Of a stretch of DNA of 64,000 bases, positions 48,274 to 57,575 are shown piece after piece. The stretch is from Tritrichomonas foetus (lineage: Eukaryota; Parabasalia; Tritrichomonadida; Tritrichomonadidae), in the NCBI GenBank assembly GCA_001839685.1, contig MLAK01000960.1, positions 92,904-156,903 on the forward strand. The letters are read 5' to 3'. Each line of letters opens with the position of its first letter. The stretch's first letter is position 1. The notes under the pieces were generated by a model that was given only the letters and a program-made list of their open reading frames with translations, searched no databases and was not told where the DNA came from. A program made the translations under genes and the position numbers.

Positions 48274-51200
48274 ATGACTGATTCTCTAGCGAAGGCGCGC
48301 AAACTTTCTTCAAAATTTTGTCAAAATGTAATCGCCTCAGTTTATATTCAAAAGAAAGACAGTAAAAAATCAGATCGAATTTTGGTATTAACAGAAATAT
48401 GCGCAATTATTTATAAAGATGGAAAGGAGCCACAAGAAGAAACGAAATATTTCTGGGTTGACCTTACTGGTTACGTCTATGAAGCGCCAACAATTGAAAT
48501 GAAATTTGGTCCAAAAGATATTTTTTGTTTTAAATCTAAAGATCGCGAATTCATAAATGATTCGATTATTCAAATTATCAAAAATCAGTTGCCACCAGAT
48601 CTTCAACAAAAAATCGGAATTGGAAAAAACGATATTGACGGATTTGGAGTATCTGCAAGATTCGAAGGATTTGTTAAAAAACAAAAAGGATTGAATTATA
48701 GTTCTTTAGTAAGAGCAGTTTTTTATGATTTTGCGGCAAATTTGAAAAATACTTTTCAGATTGATAAGATTGAAAAAGCTGATTCATATTTAGTGCCTTT
48801 TCTTCATGCAATTTATCCGTGTAAAGCGCTTGAAAGTCTTAAAATAGACAGATTGGAAAAATCGGACGTTTTTGGGGAACTGATTAAATTCCTTCCACTT
48901 TTTGCAAACCTTCAGCATATTTTTATTGACAGTAAAAAGCCCAAAAAATTTAAGGAATTTTGTGATGTTGCTCAAAACTCGACATTAAAAGCAATTGGAA
49001 TTGCTGGTTTTGAATTATTACCAACTCATTTTGATTCTTTAGCTTCTTTAGCAGTAAGTAATCATTTAAATTCAATATCAATAAGATGCCCAATTAAAGA
49101 TTCAAATTCTTTTTACAATTTTCTCAATGATACTGTTTCAAAAGAAATTCATCTATTTGAAATTGAAGGATTTGACTTTTGTAAAAATAATTTCAATACA
49201 TTTTTGATGAAATTGAAAAATGCAATTGGACTGTCATTAATTGATTGTAATATCACTTTGGGTGATATTATCAATAATATTCATATTTGTAATAATCTTC
49301 GAATTCTCCGAGTTAGTAAATCTTTGACATCTTTCAAAGAACCACCAGCACAATTACCACCATATTTAAATAGAATTGATGTTTCGAATCTAAAATGGGA
49401 CGTTGAATCATTAACTTATTTTTTGAATTTTATTTGCACATATGAATGGAATTATGGATTACATTTAAACATTTCAGGATCAAAAATCGAGGATGGAAAA
49501 TCATGGGATGATGTTTTTGCCTCATTACCTGACGCTAATAATAGAATTACGAAGCTTATTTGGGATGGAAATCCGATTACCGTTAATTTTTGCCATTTTA
49601 TTAAAAAATCAAAGCAATTAGAATTAATTTCTATTAATAATTGTCAAATTGATGAACAGACAACAGAAATTTCGCAAAAGCTTTCATCTGCTTTTCTAGA
49701 ATTAGTAAATTTAAAGAAAGTTTTAATGTTTGGGAAGAAAACAATAAATCATGATGCATTGATTTCAATTATTCGATCATTAAATAATATAAATTTATTG
49801 GATATTTCTGGACAGCCTTTAACGACTGAAGATTTTCTTATAGTTGCAAATTTGATTACAAAAAAGTCATTGGAAGCGGTTAAATTCGACTCAATAAATA
49901 TGTCAATTGAAGGAATTGATAATCTTTTAACTGCCATTGAGAAAGCTCAACTTAAAATGAATCTTTTAATGCCAATTAAAACACTCAAAACATTACTAAA
50001 AGACAATCAAATCAATGAAGAAACTTATAATAATTTCCAAAAACGATTTGCCAATATTCAAGGCAAAGAATTTCCAGCGACCGCATGGAATTTTAATTTT
50101 GATTTTCCTTGCTATATTCCATCCATTCCAAGTGACTCAATTGCTTCACAATTAAAACCTTTTGTTACTGGACCAATTTTACAGATAAATAAATCTGTAA
50201 ACATGAATGAAATAAAAAATAACAATTTTGAAATGGAATCAAATCAATACGATTTTTCAAATGGTAGTTCTGATGACTATTTTGTTCCACCAAAAACAAA
50301 TTCAAAAGAAAATCATACTAAATTTGACAGCGAATATTCTTATAGTGATACTGGGGAAAATATTGATAATGATCAAAAGAACCTGAATAAAACAAAAAGA
50401 ACGAATACTAACATAAAAAAGAGTAAATTTTCCGCAGATTATTCAGATGAAAATGAGGAAGAAATGAATTCAAAGAAAAGCATACAAAATGGGCAAATTC
50501 CAAAGAATAAATTTTTAATTGAAGAAGAAGAAGTAGAAGAAGAAGACATTAACGAAGTGAAGAACAAAAATCGAACAAAGAAATTCAAAAGAAACGATTA
50601 TAGGTCAAAGAAAGAACAAGAATTTAGTAGCGAAGAATCTTATTCAGAATATGAAGATGAAACACATGTAAATAATTCACCCGGTAACCAAAATAAACAA
50701 AATCCAAAAGACAAGCAAAGTCTGCAAAACTATCAAGATGAGTATTATGAAGAAGATGAAGAAGATGAATTTGAATCAAAATTTAAGCAAGGTTCTAATA
50801 AACATAAACTACAAAAGCCAAAGAAATTTCTATCAGATTCTGAATCAACAGAAAATGAAGAAGAATTTGATCCCAAATTTAAACAAAACTCTAATAAACT
50901 TAAACAACAAAAACCACAGAAATTTGTGTCAGATTCCGAATCAACAGAAAATGAGGATGGAAACCAAAATGTAGTAAATCCAAATTCCAATCAAAATCAT
51001 CAATTTTCTTCTGATTATTCCAGTGAAGATGACTTACACCCAATTCAAGGAAAAAGGACCCAAAAATTTTTGTTGGAATACTCAAACTACGAATCAGAAA
51101 TTAATAATCATGAAACTAAAGCTAAAAATGCACTACGTCATAAAAAAGGGAAAAATAATGAAAATGATCAACTTCATAACATGAAAAAAGGAAAAATTGT

Positions 51201-54200
51201 TACGAAAGAATATAGTGATGAAGACGAATATGAAGAATCATCAGAAGATGAAAAACAAAAAAGCAAAAAAGACAATTCCAAACCAAACAATCGATTTGCT
51301 GATTATTCTGATTCAAATGACCAAAATAATGAACCAACTCCAAAGCAAAATACTAGAATTAAACCAGAAATAAAATCAGACCTCATCAAAGAAGATAATC
51401 AGCAAAATAACCAATCAAAAGAAGAAGAAAATAAAACTGATAGTGATAATTGGGAATCTGACAGCGATGTAAATGATGTTAAAATCATCCAAGTAATGGA
51501 GAATCCTAATGGCAGATTTGCAGATTCATCCGATTATTCGTCAATAGCTCCTAAAAATCAAAAACTACTCAACCAAATTCCTGCTCCTCCATTAAACAGT
51601 AGCTCAGAAGAAAGTGGATTTGATAAAAAGTCTGTTCAAAAGAGCATTCTCAGTGATTTATCTTCTTCTTCTGCACTCAAAATTAACATGAACCCACCCA
51701 CCAAAATGATTCGAAAGAATTCTGGTAGGTTTTCTTCATCTTCCTCTTATGATTCATCTAATGATCTTCCAGTCATAACTGTACATAATAGTATCACGCT
51801 TTCCCAAGACATCACTGAATTTTCTGAGAATATTGAAAGTAATAATAATAAAAATCTTCTCAAGAAAAAGGATTTGTTAAATTCTTGGAGTTCTTCAAGT
51901 GATGATCAATTTACCAATAAAGATTTTGGAAAGAAAGGAAACTTTGACAATTTCGAGAAGATAAAAAGAGAAGATAATCATAAAGAGACCAATGAAGAAG
52001 AAGATGAAATAAATGAAATTTTAGAACCAAAATCCCCAAGCGAAAGCAATAATTCCCCAAATAGAGATATCAAAAACAGAGACAGTGAAAACAACGACGA
52101 TCATCAGGATGATTATCCACAGCAAATGATGAATAATAATGAACTTGAGGATTTATCAAATAATAAATCCCCGCAGAAAAGCAGTGAAAAGGTGGGAGAA
52201 AATAAACATCAGAAATTCACCAGTTCGAGTTCAAATTCGGAACTTCAAGAAGAAGTAAATCCAAATAATAATCAACAAAATGATGATATCAATGAAATTA
52301 ACCATCAAGAAATATCCACAAACGCAAAAATTGAAACCAGCTCTTTCAAATCATATTCAAATGACTCTGATGTTCGCAAATCTAAAAATGAAAATAATTC
52401 CAAGATTAGTAATGATGAAAATAAAAACAAACTAGAGGAAATATCCGAAAAATATGATAAAATTAACAAAGTTAAAAAACCAGTCGATGAAATGAGTGAA
52501 CAAAATAATAAATCAGAAAATTCTAGAAAAGCAAGCATGCAAAGCACAAAAGGCAGAAATAAAGGAATTGAAGATACTAAGCAAAAAAATGAAAATGAAA
52601 AATTGAACTTGCCTGAAAATGAAGCAAAGTCTAAAAAGAAACAGTTTAGTTTCAATTTCTTGCAATCTTCATCAAATTCATCTAGCGATGTTTTTTTCAA
52701 AAATCAGAAAAACAGCAATAATCCACCAACTTCCACGAAAAGCAAATTCTCTTCTTACTCTTCTGATTCATCAGGTATGGATCTAACTATCAACATCAAG
52801 AAAGGATCAGCAAATGTAAATAAAAATCCTAATCAAAAACAAATTGAAAGTGAGAGCCAAAAGAAATATTCGCCATCAACGACTAAAAAATTTGCCAGTA
52901 GTGAATCATCAGATGAAGAAATCAGAAGAAATTTCCAGAATAATGAAAATGAAAATGAAAGTAAAAATAATGAAATTAACAGTCATGAAAAGAACGATGA
53001 AGGAAATAATGATTATGATGAAAAAACCCTAAGAATTAAACAAAAATTGAACACAGATCAGCAATATAAGAATCCCTCAATGAATTCAAATAATGGTGAA
53101 AAAGAAGAAAATGAAAAATTGCCGATAGAAAATAATAAAACAGAAATTATTTCAGATTCCGAATCAAGTTCATATGATTTTCATCCTCACAAAGAAAATC
53201 GCTCTCATCAAAAAAAATTGATTCAAGACACTCAGGAAAACACACATTTTGGTTCGGATTCTTCTTTAGACTTAGAAAATGGAAAAACTAATTCTAAAAA
53301 GGCTAAATCAACAAAAAATCATAACAAAAATACTTCTCTAAAAGAAGAAAAGTCCAAAAATGAAAATGAACTGGTTCAAAATCACAATAATTCTGAGAAT
53401 TCACAAACATCTAAAAATGAAAAAGAAACGACAAAGGGCTCACTTTTTGATGCTTCATCAGATTTATCAAATACTCCAATTCCGATTAAACCAGTTCAAA
53501 ATAAACCAATTCCAATAATTTCTAATCATAAAGAAGATGAAAAAGAAAAGAATAGACTAAAAGAACCAGTTTTACAAACATCATCTTCACAAATCTCCAA
53601 CTCGAAAGCCAATTCAATATTCCAAAAATTCTTGACGTCATCTTCAACTTCATCTGAATCTGACCTTCCCCTTTTCAATATGAAGAAATTCAAAAAGCCA
53701 CTTGAAAACACCAAAGCCAATAATTTAAGTAAAAATGAATATATATGTGATAATAGTGATGATAATACCCAAAACATTGTTCAAAATAATAATCAAAACA
53801 ATTTTGATTGTGAAAATGATGATATCAATAATATTAATGTCAATAATAAGTTTACACCTAAAGAAACTAAAAATTTTGATGAGATATCAATGAAAAACAA
53901 ATTGGAAGATGAAAAAACCAAAAATAATCAATTATCCTTGAATTCACAAAAGAAAAAAAGTATTCCTCCTCCAAAACTTATTCCAAAGAAAATCGTCACT
54001 GCAAAACCACCACCCAAACTCGGTTCATATTCATCCCAACAAAATTCTGTAAAGTCAGATACTACAAAACAAATGGAAGAAATTTTGCCAAAGCAAGCAT
54101 TCCAAAAATATTTATCTGACTCATCGAGCAATTCTAATTTAAACGACAACAATAACTCTAACGATAATCAAAATAATTCCAATGATCAAATGAATACTTT

Positions 54201-55989
54201 CAATCAAAACCAGTTATATAATGATGTACCAAAATCTCCTCCAAATATTCAACAACAACAAAACGTTCCAAAAAGTCGTAAAACTGCAAAACCACAATCT
54301 CCAACACGTTTGCTTGATTCTTCATCTGAGCCTTCGATTTCTTCGGGAATCCAAAGAATGCAAATGCAGCAGTATGAATTAATGAATCAAAATAATCAAG
54401 CTTACCTTTCAGAATCTTCATCAGAATCATTTAATTTTTCCAATAAAACTAATAATTTCAAAAACAAAGGAGAAAATCAAAATATTTCCATAAATAATAA
54501 TTCACATCGGAAACATAGAACATTATCTGCTTCTTCTTCTTCTTCAATACCTCAGCAAAAACCAATTGTTGAATCTGAGGAAAATGAATTGAGTGATATC
54601 TTTAAGCCACTCGAAGACACTGACCTTACAGATGTTTTAACAATTGGGCTGAGCAGCAATAAAGACAACATTGAAAATGAAATTCAACTTTCTGTTTCTG
54701 AAGCTGATACTTTTTCATCAAATACTCCTCAACCACCAACAGTCACAAGGAAACAACGGGAGCGTATTCAAAAAATTGGAATATTTTCTTCAAATGAGGA
54801 AGAAGAAGAAAATGTTCAAATTTTCCCATTTAAACGAGAATCACAAAATCGCTTTATTCCACGCTCATTAAAAAATGTTAATGATAACGAAGAAGATGAA
54901 CGTCAAGAACCACAGATTTCTAGAAGAAAATCATTGAATACCTCACATGATGTTAATGAAAATTACGAAAACAAAAGAAGGCGAAGAAGTCCTCATCACA
55001 TCCATAACACCTATAATGACAATAAACGAAACAATCGATCTAATTCGCAAAGAAGTTCAAATATAAATTCAACCTTTGAAGATACTAATTCAAATGATAT
55101 TCACATTACAATTAAAGATAATGATAGCAAGAGAAGAAGAAGACATAGGCATACAATTAATATAGTTCCTAATAACTATATCGATGACTACAGTAGTTCA
55201 GGAAATGAAGATGTAAATAGTCAAAGAAGTTCACCTCATCAACGAAGTCAACGAAAAACACGACTTTCATTTTCACCAGCACTCTATTGGGATGACCAAA
55301 ATGAAACTCATCGATCCCACAGACGATCCAGTCGGACCAGTGCTCATGGCAGCCATCATAGTCCTGCGCCATCACCAACAAAATCTCACTCAAAAGGCGC
55401 TTCAACAACTGATCAAGCCACACTGATGGAAATTTTATATCAAAATAACAAAAACAGCACTTTTTCACGAAGAAAAAGTCATTCAACAAAACATGCTGAT
55501 CAAATTTCCTTTTCAAAGAGTGGAGTTGTTCGGAAGCCGACAAATTTAATCACATCACACAGAAGAGAGACACTCGACAGAAGAAATTTGAATTCTCATG
55601 ATTTAAATAGTTCATACAGTCCTCCACAAAGTCCCTCATATACCATTTCACATACTTCCATTCATAGCTCACATCGTAGTTCACCAAATAGAAATGATTC
55701 ACGTAATAATTCACCGCATAGGAACCTGAGTTACAAATCACCTGGTGTTCATGCAAATCATCATAGTCATAGAAGTCCTCGTGATAATTATGATTCGCCA
55801 AATCATAAAAAATCGCATTCGCATAGATATGAAAATAATGATATTGTCGAATTTGGAGATGACTCTCCTGATTGGGCCAAGTTCCCATTGAAAAGACTCG
55901 CTCATAACTCTGATAGGAATATTGTAAATACTCTTAATGAAAAATTTAGCGTAGCACAAGTTTTAGATATGCTCAAAGATAAATATTAA
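48274..55989 (+). CDS. CARMIL-like PH-LRR protein with giant disordered tail
   Basis: 2571 residues. Residues 1-110 look like a PH-type domain (ILVLTEICAIIYKDGKEP, TKYFWVDLTGYVYEAPTIEM). About 125-600 is a leucine-rich-repeat arc (LKAIGIAGFELLPTHFDSL, NNLRILRVSKSL, NINLLDISGQPLT). This order recalls CARMIL/LRRC16, regulators of capping protein and actin. The rest, about 1950 residues, is disordered and rich in S, N, K, D and E. It carries at least 15 recurrences of a short motif, a basic or Gln residue, Phe/Tyr, then a Ser/Asp/Glu cluster (KFSADYSDE, KFLSDSESTENE, RFADYSDS, KFASSESSDEE, KYLSDSS), likely casein-kinase-2-type phosphosites. The far C-terminus again looks folded (DWAKFPLKRLAHNS, FSVAQVLDMLKDKY). 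No canonical CPI motif was seen. Confidence 0.8.
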   Translation: MTDSLAKARKLSSKFCQNVIASVYIQKKDSKKSDRILVLTEICAIIYKDGKEPQEETKYFWVDLTGYVYEAPTIEMKFGPKDIFCFKSKDREFINDSIIQIIKNQLPPDLQQKIGIGKNDIDGFGVSARFEGFVKKQKGLNYSSLVRAVFYDFAANLKNTFQIDKIEKADSYLVPFLHAIYPCKALESLKIDRLEKSDVFGELIKFLPLFANLQHIFIDSKKPKKFKEFCDVAQNSTLKAIGIAGFELLPTHFDSLASLAVSNHLNSISIRCPIKDSNSFYNFLNDTVSKEIHLFEIEGFDFCKNNFNTFLMKLKNAIGLSLIDCNITLGDIINNIHICNNLRILRVSKSLTSFKEPPAQLPPYLNRIDVSNLKWDVESLTYFLNFICTYEWNYGLHLNISGSKIEDGKSWDDVFASLPDANNRITKLIWDGNPITVNFCHFIKKSKQLELISINNCQIDEQTTEISQKLSSAFLELVNLKKVLMFGKKTINHDALISIIRSLNNINLLDISGQPLTTEDFLIVANLITKKSLEAVKFDSINMSIEGIDNLLTAIEKAQLKMNLLMPIKTLKTLLKDNQINEETYNNFQKRFANIQGKEFPATAWNFNFDFPCYIPSIPSDSIASQLKPFVTGPILQINKSVNMNEIKNNNFEMESNQYDFSNGSSDDYFVPPKTNSKENHTKFDSEYSYSDTGENIDNDQKNLNKTKRTNTNIKKSKFSADYSDENEEEMNSKKSIQNGQIPKNKFLIEEEEVEEEDINEVKNKNRTKKFKRNDYRSKKEQEFSSEESYSEYEDETHVNNSPGNQNKQNPKDKQSLQNYQDEYYEEDEEDEFESKFKQGSNKHKLQKPKKFLSDSESTENEEEFDPKFKQNSNKLKQQKPQKFVSDSESTENEDGNQNVVNPNSNQNHQFSSDYSSEDDLHPIQGKRTQKFLLEYSNYESEINNHETKAKNALRHKKGKNNENDQLHNMKKGKIVTKEYSDEDEYEESSEDEKQKSKKDNSKPNNRFADYSDSNDQNNEPTPKQNTRIKPEIKSDLIKEDNQQNNQSKEEENKTDSDNWESDSDVNDVKIIQVMENPNGRFADSSDYSSIAPKNQKLLNQIPAPPLNSSSEESGFDKKSVQKSILSDLSSSSALKINMNPPTKMIRKNSGRFSSSSSYDSSNDLPVITVHNSITLSQDITEFSENIESNNNKNLLKKKDLLNSWSSSSDDQFTNKDFGKKGNFDNFEKIKREDNHKETNEEEDEINEILEPKSPSESNNSPNRDIKNRDSENNDDHQDDYPQQMMNNNELEDLSNNKSPQKSSEKVGENKHQKFTSSSSNSELQEEVNPNNNQQNDDINEINHQEISTNAKIETSSFKSYSNDSDVRKSKNENNSKISNDENKNKLEEISEKYDKINKVKKPVDEMSEQNNKSENSRKASMQSTKGRNKGIEDTKQKNENEKLNLPENEAKSKKKQFSFNFLQSSSNSSSDVFFKNQKNSNNPPTSTKSKFSSYSSDSSGMDLTINIKKGSANVNKNPNQKQIESESQKKYSPSTTKKFASSESSDEEIRRNFQNNENENESKNNEINSHEKNDEGNNDYDEKTLRIKQKLNTDQQYKNPSMNSNNGEKEENEKLPIENNKTEIISDSESSSYDFHPHKENRSHQKKLIQDTQENTHFGSDSSLDLENGKTNSKKAKSTKNHNKNTSLKEEKSKNENELVQNHNNSENSQTSKNEKETTKGSLFDASSDLSNTPIPIKPVQNKPIPIISNHKEDEKEKNRLKEPVLQTSSSQISNSKANSIFQKFLTSSSTSSESDLPLFNMKKFKKPLENTKANNLSKNEYICDNSDDNTQNIVQNNNQNNFDCENDDINNINVNNKFTPKETKNFDEISMKNKLEDEKTKNNQLSLNSQKKKSIPPPKLIPKKIVTAKPPPKLGSYSSQQNSVKSDTTKQMEEILPKQAFQKYLSDSSSNSNLNDNNNSNDNQNNSNDQMNTFNQNQLYNDVPKSPPNIQQQQNVPKSRKTAKPQSPTRLLDSSSEPSISSGIQRMQMQQYELMNQNNQAYLSESSSESFNFSNKTNNFKNKGENQNISINNNSHRKHRTLSASSSSSIPQQKPIVESEENELSDIFKPLEDTDLTDVLTIGLSSNKDNIENEIQLSVSEADTFSSNTPQPPTVTRKQRERIQKIGIFSSNEEEEENVQIFPFKRESQNRFIPRSLKNVNDNEEDERQEPQISRRKSLNTSHDVNENYENKRRRRSPHHIHNTYNDNKRNNRSNSQRSSNINSTFEDTNSNDIHITIKDNDSKRRRRHRHTINIVPNNYIDDYSSSGNEDVNSQRSSPHQRSQRKTRLSFSPALYWDDQNETHRSHRRSSRTSAHGSHHSPAPSPTKSHSKGASTTDQATLMEILYQNNKNSTFSRRKSHSTKHADQISFSKSGVVRKPTNLITSHRRETLDRRNLNSHDLNSSYSPPQSPSYTISHTSIHSSHRSSPNRNDSRNNSPHRNLSYKSPGVHANHHSHRSPRDNYDSPNHKKSHSHRYENNDIVEFGDDSPDWAKFPLKRLAHNSDRNIVNTLNEKFSVAQVLDMLKDKY

Positions 55990-56239
55990 GAATATCTCTT
56001 GTTTAACTAATATTTATGATTGCGTTTTTAATGTTAATTAATAAATGTTTATTATATCGATAAAAAAATGATTATTTTACTGCTATATTGTTCTATCAAC
56101 TTTTAATTTGTTCCCATAAAGCACTAATCTAATAAAATGATATTATTAGTGGAAAATAAAAAAGTGGTAATAAGAAAAAATAAATTAATAGAATAAAATA
56201 ATTAGTTACATATTTTCAGAACATATTTATTCTCTATTT

Positions 56240-57343
56240 CTAAAAATGAGGAGGATGTGGTGTCGAATAAAAAACCGCGCAATCTGTCCGTATATTGACA
56301 AAAAGTTGTTTTATCAATTGCTCACCAGATAATGCTCTTCCTTGAGGAAGATTTTGTTGAAGTTGGGATTGGGGTATTTGGGATTGTGGTTGTGTTTGAT
56401 TTGATGTCTTTCTCTGTGGTGACATTTCATTCACATTATTATGTGAAGCTGATTGAGATGCAGTTAATTGCTGTTGAGAATTTCTTGAGTTTGATCTTGA
56501 GGCAGGAGAATTACTAAGCTTTTGCTGTGGCGATCTTGTTTGATGTGGTACATGAGATTGTTGTTGCTGGAGCTGCATAGGCGAAGGCATCCGATGTTGA
56601 TCAATATTATGCATATTTGATGAGATCGAAAGTGTTTGTTGGTTTAATGAACCAGAATTATTTTGCATAGTGCCAGCTATAGATGAAGCTGTAGTAGGTG
56701 GTAAAGACAAAGGCATTGGGGAATACTGTGGAGACATCATCAAGGATGTAGTTGATGATGAACTATTTTGGGCATTCATTCCATTATTAGCAGCATTTGC
56801 TGCTGTTTGCTTTCTTATTGTTTGCTTTATCGGGAAAAATAGCCTTTCGTAATAAAGCTTAACTGTTTGGATTTGGTCTGATTGAGCAATTTGAGGACCA
56901 AATTGAGTAACAGGAATACTTTCAATGAATTGAATTAATTGTCTGAGCAAACTTAAATCATGAGGACCAATAAATTCAGTTTGTTCCATAAAAGATCTCA
57001 GTTCTGGTAATGAATTAATCATAATAGTTGCCATCATTAATGGATCCATCTGTTCTTCTTGTTGTTGAGAATGCTGACTTAGCTTCTGTTGAAATTGTAA
57101 AAGTAAGTTGTGCATAATTTGTTTGTATTCATTTTCTGATGTAGCCTTACTTCCTGCAACATAGTCCATTTCTTTAACTTGCGTGAAAGTTTTTTCTTTT
57201 AACTCCTGTGGTGTTATGGGTTTTTGGTTACTCCTATAAAAATCGGAGAGCATTTTTGCGACTGTTTTCAAAGTTTCTTGTCTAATTTCTTTTCGATATT
57301 GTGGTATAGCAACAGGAATTGTACTTCTTGGTTGTTCTGTCAT
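56240..57343 (-). CDS. MED15-like KIX-domain, Gln-rich protein
   Basis: 367 residues. The N-terminal 90 residues fit a KIX three-helix bundle (YRKEIRQETLKTVAKMLSDF, then TFTQVKEMDYVAGSKATSEN, EYKQIMHNLLLQFQQKL), including the A-x-S-x-x-EY segment typical of MED15/Gal11. A second helical block follows (about 100-185). From about 190 it is Gln/Ser/Asn/Pro-rich low complexity, as in Mediator tail subunits. Such KIX domains bind activators. A TCATTTTT initiator-like motif lies 10 nt before the ATG. MED15 identity is probable rather than proven, because Q-rich proteins align by composition. Confidence 0.6.
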   Translation of the reverse strand: MTEQPRSTIPVAIPQYRKEIRQETLKTVAKMLSDFYRSNQKPITPQELKEKTFTQVKEMDYVAGSKATSENEYKQIMHNLLLQFQQKLSQHSQQQEEQMDPLMMATIMINSLPELRSFMEQTEFIGPHDLSLLRQLIQFIESIPVTQFGPQIAQSDQIQTVKLYYERLFFPIKQTIRKQTAANAANNGMNAQNSSSSTTSLMMSPQYSPMPLSLPPTTASSIAGTMQNNSGSLNQQTLSISSNMHNIDQHRMPSPMQLQQQQSHVPHQTRSPQQKLSNSPASRSNSRNSQQQLTASQSASHNNVNEMSPQRKTSNQTQPQSQIPQSQLQQNLPQGRALSGEQLIKQLFVNIRTDCAVFYSTPHPPHF

Positions 57344-57353
57344 TTAAATCTTT

Positions 57354-57361
57354 AAAAATGA
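57354..57361 (-). promoter_or_regulatory. Initiator-like element of the MED15-like gene
   Basis: TCATTTTT on the minus strand, ten bases before the ATG. It matches the TCA-pyrimidine-A/T core. Confidence 0.4.
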
Positions 57362-57575
57362 TATTGAATAATTTCTATTGTGAATTCAAATTATTTAACA
57401 TAGAAAAAAACTTCGGATAATTGACAGATTTGTTTGAAGATAAAACTACAGAAAAAGATATTCGAACAATTCCAAAAATATATGTCACTATATTCAAAAA
57501 ACTATTAAATGAGATAAAAGAAATTAATTAGAATTCTTTAATACCTAAATGAAATTACAATTTTTAATATTTTTA

